Positions 5,491 to 6,281 of a stretch of 6,281 nucleotides of DNA are shown piece by piece. The translations under genes were made by a program, and so were the position numbers. This stretch comes from Caldilineaceae bacterium. GTDB taxonomy: Bacteria; Chloroflexota; Anaerolineae; Caldilineales; Caldilineaceae. Where the stretch lies: positions 1 through 6,281 of the forward strand of contig JAPKMV010000216.1 in the NCBI GenBank assembly GCA_026645635.1, given 5' to 3'. Within the stretch, counting starts at the first letter, position 1; every line of letters starts with the position of its first letter. The notes beneath the pieces were generated by a model. The model saw only the letters and a list, made by a program, of their open reading frames with translations. It was not told the DNA's origin and made no database searches.

Positions 5491-5656
5491 CGCCCTGGCC
5501 GACACTTCCACAAAATCTCAGTAGTTCACGACGCTGCTGCCTGGCTGCGTTGTATCACAAACCGATACCCAGCTTGCACTGCGTTGTGGTGAAATGAGAC
5601 GCCTACTCGAGTGTGCAGCAAAATTGAAGATTCAATGCCCGATAAGGAGAAACAAC
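5491..5656 (+). other. 166-base gap without a gene
   Basis: No coding frame of note is present apart from an unlikely 21-codon upstream extension of the next gene. The stretch is AT-richer than the genes before it. CTGCGTTGT occurs exactly twice, at 5545-5553 and 5579-5587, which could be chance or a pair of protein-binding half-sites. I see no clear hairpin terminator and no convincing -35/-10 pair, although the break in gene spacing and composition makes this the natural place for a promoter of the next gene. Confidence 0.5.
5644..5649 (+). promoter_or_regulatory. Ribosome binding site AAGGAG for the NIPSNAP-like gene
   Basis: AAGGAG is seven bases before ATG 5657, an ideal match and spacing. 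It rules out the upstream in-frame ATG at 5594, whose 21 extra residues are not part of the family fold. Confidence 0.8.
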
Positions 5657-5953
5657 ATGACAATTATCAACCGCAGAACGTTTATTGCCGACCGTGGGAA
5701 GGTTCAGGCAGTTATCGATCTGTTGCGCACGGCGGCTCAAGATGCTCACTACCCGTATCGTGTCTGCAGCTCTTACTACGGCGCCTTTGACGCCGTGGTC
5801 TTGGAGGTCGAGTTTGACAGCATCGCCGCAATGGAGGAAGCCTGGGCCGAAGTGAATGCACGACCGGGAATGGCAGAGTTCATGGACAAGTGGTATGCCG
5901 TCACCTGCACTGGCGGCAGCAATGAGGTCTGGCTGCTAGAGGGCAGGGGGTAA
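5657..5953 (+). CDS. NIPSNAP-like small dimeric alpha/beta-barrel protein
   Basis: The protein has 98 residues, a single ferredoxin-like domain of the NIPSNAP/antibiotic-biosynthesis-monooxygenase superfamily. The order is strand INRRTFIAD (4-12), helix KVQAVIDLLRTAAQDA (15-30), strand YRVCSSYYGAFDAVVLEVEF (34-53), helix SIAAMEEAWAEVNARPGMAE (55-74), and a final KWYAVTCTGGSNEVWLLEG segment (78-96). The YxGAFDxVVxE core and the GGSNEVW tail are typical of small bacterial members. Such proteins dimerise; some bind substrate or haem, but most are of unknown function, and no catalytic residue stands out. It is cytoplasmic. It stands 166 bases after the sulfurtransferase and 40 bases before the phosphotransferase, so it may start a separate transcription unit with that gene. 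Confidence 0.85.
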   Translation: MTIINRRTFIADRGKVQAVIDLLRTAAQDAHYPYRVCSSYYGAFDAVVLEVEFDSIAAMEEAWAEVNARPGMAEFMDKWYAVTCTGGSNEVWLLEGRG

Positions 5954-5993
5954 ACCTATTCCTTACTGTCACAAAACTTGATGGGAGTCACCC

Positions 5994-6281
5994 ATGCCGC
6001 AAGAGTTGCCTGAACAACTGCATACCTTGAATCCCACACTGCTCACCGAGATTGTGCGCCAGCAACAAGAGAACCCGACGTTTGGGTTGCTTGACTGGTC
6101 GGTTGCCCCGCTGAGTGATCAGGGTATCATCAACCCGGAAGGCCTATTTCTCTTTCAGGGCGAGGGACATGATGGTCAGTGTGAAAAGCCCTGGTCAGTG
6201 GTTTTGAAGATATTCCGAGAGCCAGACACGCACCAATCTTCAGACAACCTCTGGTATTGGAAGCGAGAAGCGTTGCTGGCG
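5994..6281 (+). CDS. Aminoglycoside-phosphotransferase-like kinase, N-terminal part
   Basis: The frame is open from ATG 5994 to the right edge, 96 residues, so the gene is incomplete here. GGGAG at 5983-5987 lies six bases before the start. The visible part matches the small lobe of an APH/choline-kinase-type phosphotransferase: the strand PWSVVLKIF (66-74) contains the probable ATP-binding Lys72, and the following helix WYWKREALLA (87-96) contains Glu92, the expected salt-bridge partner. The catalytic loop and metal-binding acid lie outside the window. Many proteins of this group phosphorylate small metabolites rather than antibiotics, so resistance should not be assumed. It follows the NIPSNAP-like gene by 40 bases. 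Two 60-base lines of this gene counted by eye are 48-52% GC, well below the methyltransferase at 3757. Confidence 0.7.
   Translation, partial: MPQELPEQLHTLNPTLLTEIVRQQQENPTFGLLDWSVAPLSDQGIINPEGLFLFQGEGHDGQCEKPWSVVLKIFREPDTHQSSDNLWYWKREALLA

Noticed and set aside
5994..6281. Calling the last gene an aminoglycoside resistance gene
   Set aside because: Only the N-terminal lobe is visible, and this kinase group is broad with many metabolic members; the residues seen do not define an antibiotic substrate.

Overview
The window is GC-rich bacterial DNA with every supportable gene on the + strand. The gene mix is SAM-dependent methyltransferases, a zinc-ribbon/DinB fusion, a two-domain sulfurtransferase, a NIPSNAP-like small protein and an aminoglycoside-phosphotransferase-like kinase. 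Together with the GC-rich codon use, this suggests an environmental bacterium, most plausibly Chloroflexota (Anaerolineae/Caldilineae type). That placement is inference from family resemblance and carries only moderate confidence. I see no rRNA, tRNA, CRISPR array, insertion sequence or phage gene.

Layout. (1) Positions 1-1404: the 3' end of an unrecognised gene overlaps by ATGA a metallo-beta-lactamase-fold gene that is cut off after about 90 recognisable residues. Five bases later an intact alpha/beta hydrolase begins. (2) 1405-1662: a 258-base gap that holds a 20-codon open frame and two imperfect copies of a 27-base sequence. It looks like a decayed or rearranged leader. (3) 1663-5490: five tightly packed genes that read as one operon. 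They are a class I methyltransferase, a zinc-ribbon plus DinB-like protein, a methyltransferase fragment with motifs I and II but no middle, a second complete methyltransferase joined to it by ATGA, and a thiosulfate/3-mercaptopyruvate sulfurtransferase with its catalytic cysteine. (4) 5491-5656: a 166-base gap with no gene. (5) 5657-6281: a 98-residue dimeric alpha/beta-barrel protein and the N-terminal lobe of a phosphotransferase running off the edge. Base composition drops clearly toward the right end.

How the genes may work together: the operon at 1663-5490 combines methyl transfer, a predicted metal-binding DinB-type protein and sulfane-sulfur handling. That could fit methylation or detoxification of small thiols or xenobiotics, but no gene fixes a substrate, so this stays a hypothesis. 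The firmer observation is structural. Two genes are clearly shortened and a third may be reduced to 20 codons, all inside about 3.3 kb of one-strand DNA. At two of these sites the shortened frame still sits directly against the next gene, which suggests repeated internal deletion in an accessory region, or collapsed assembly of paralogous genes.
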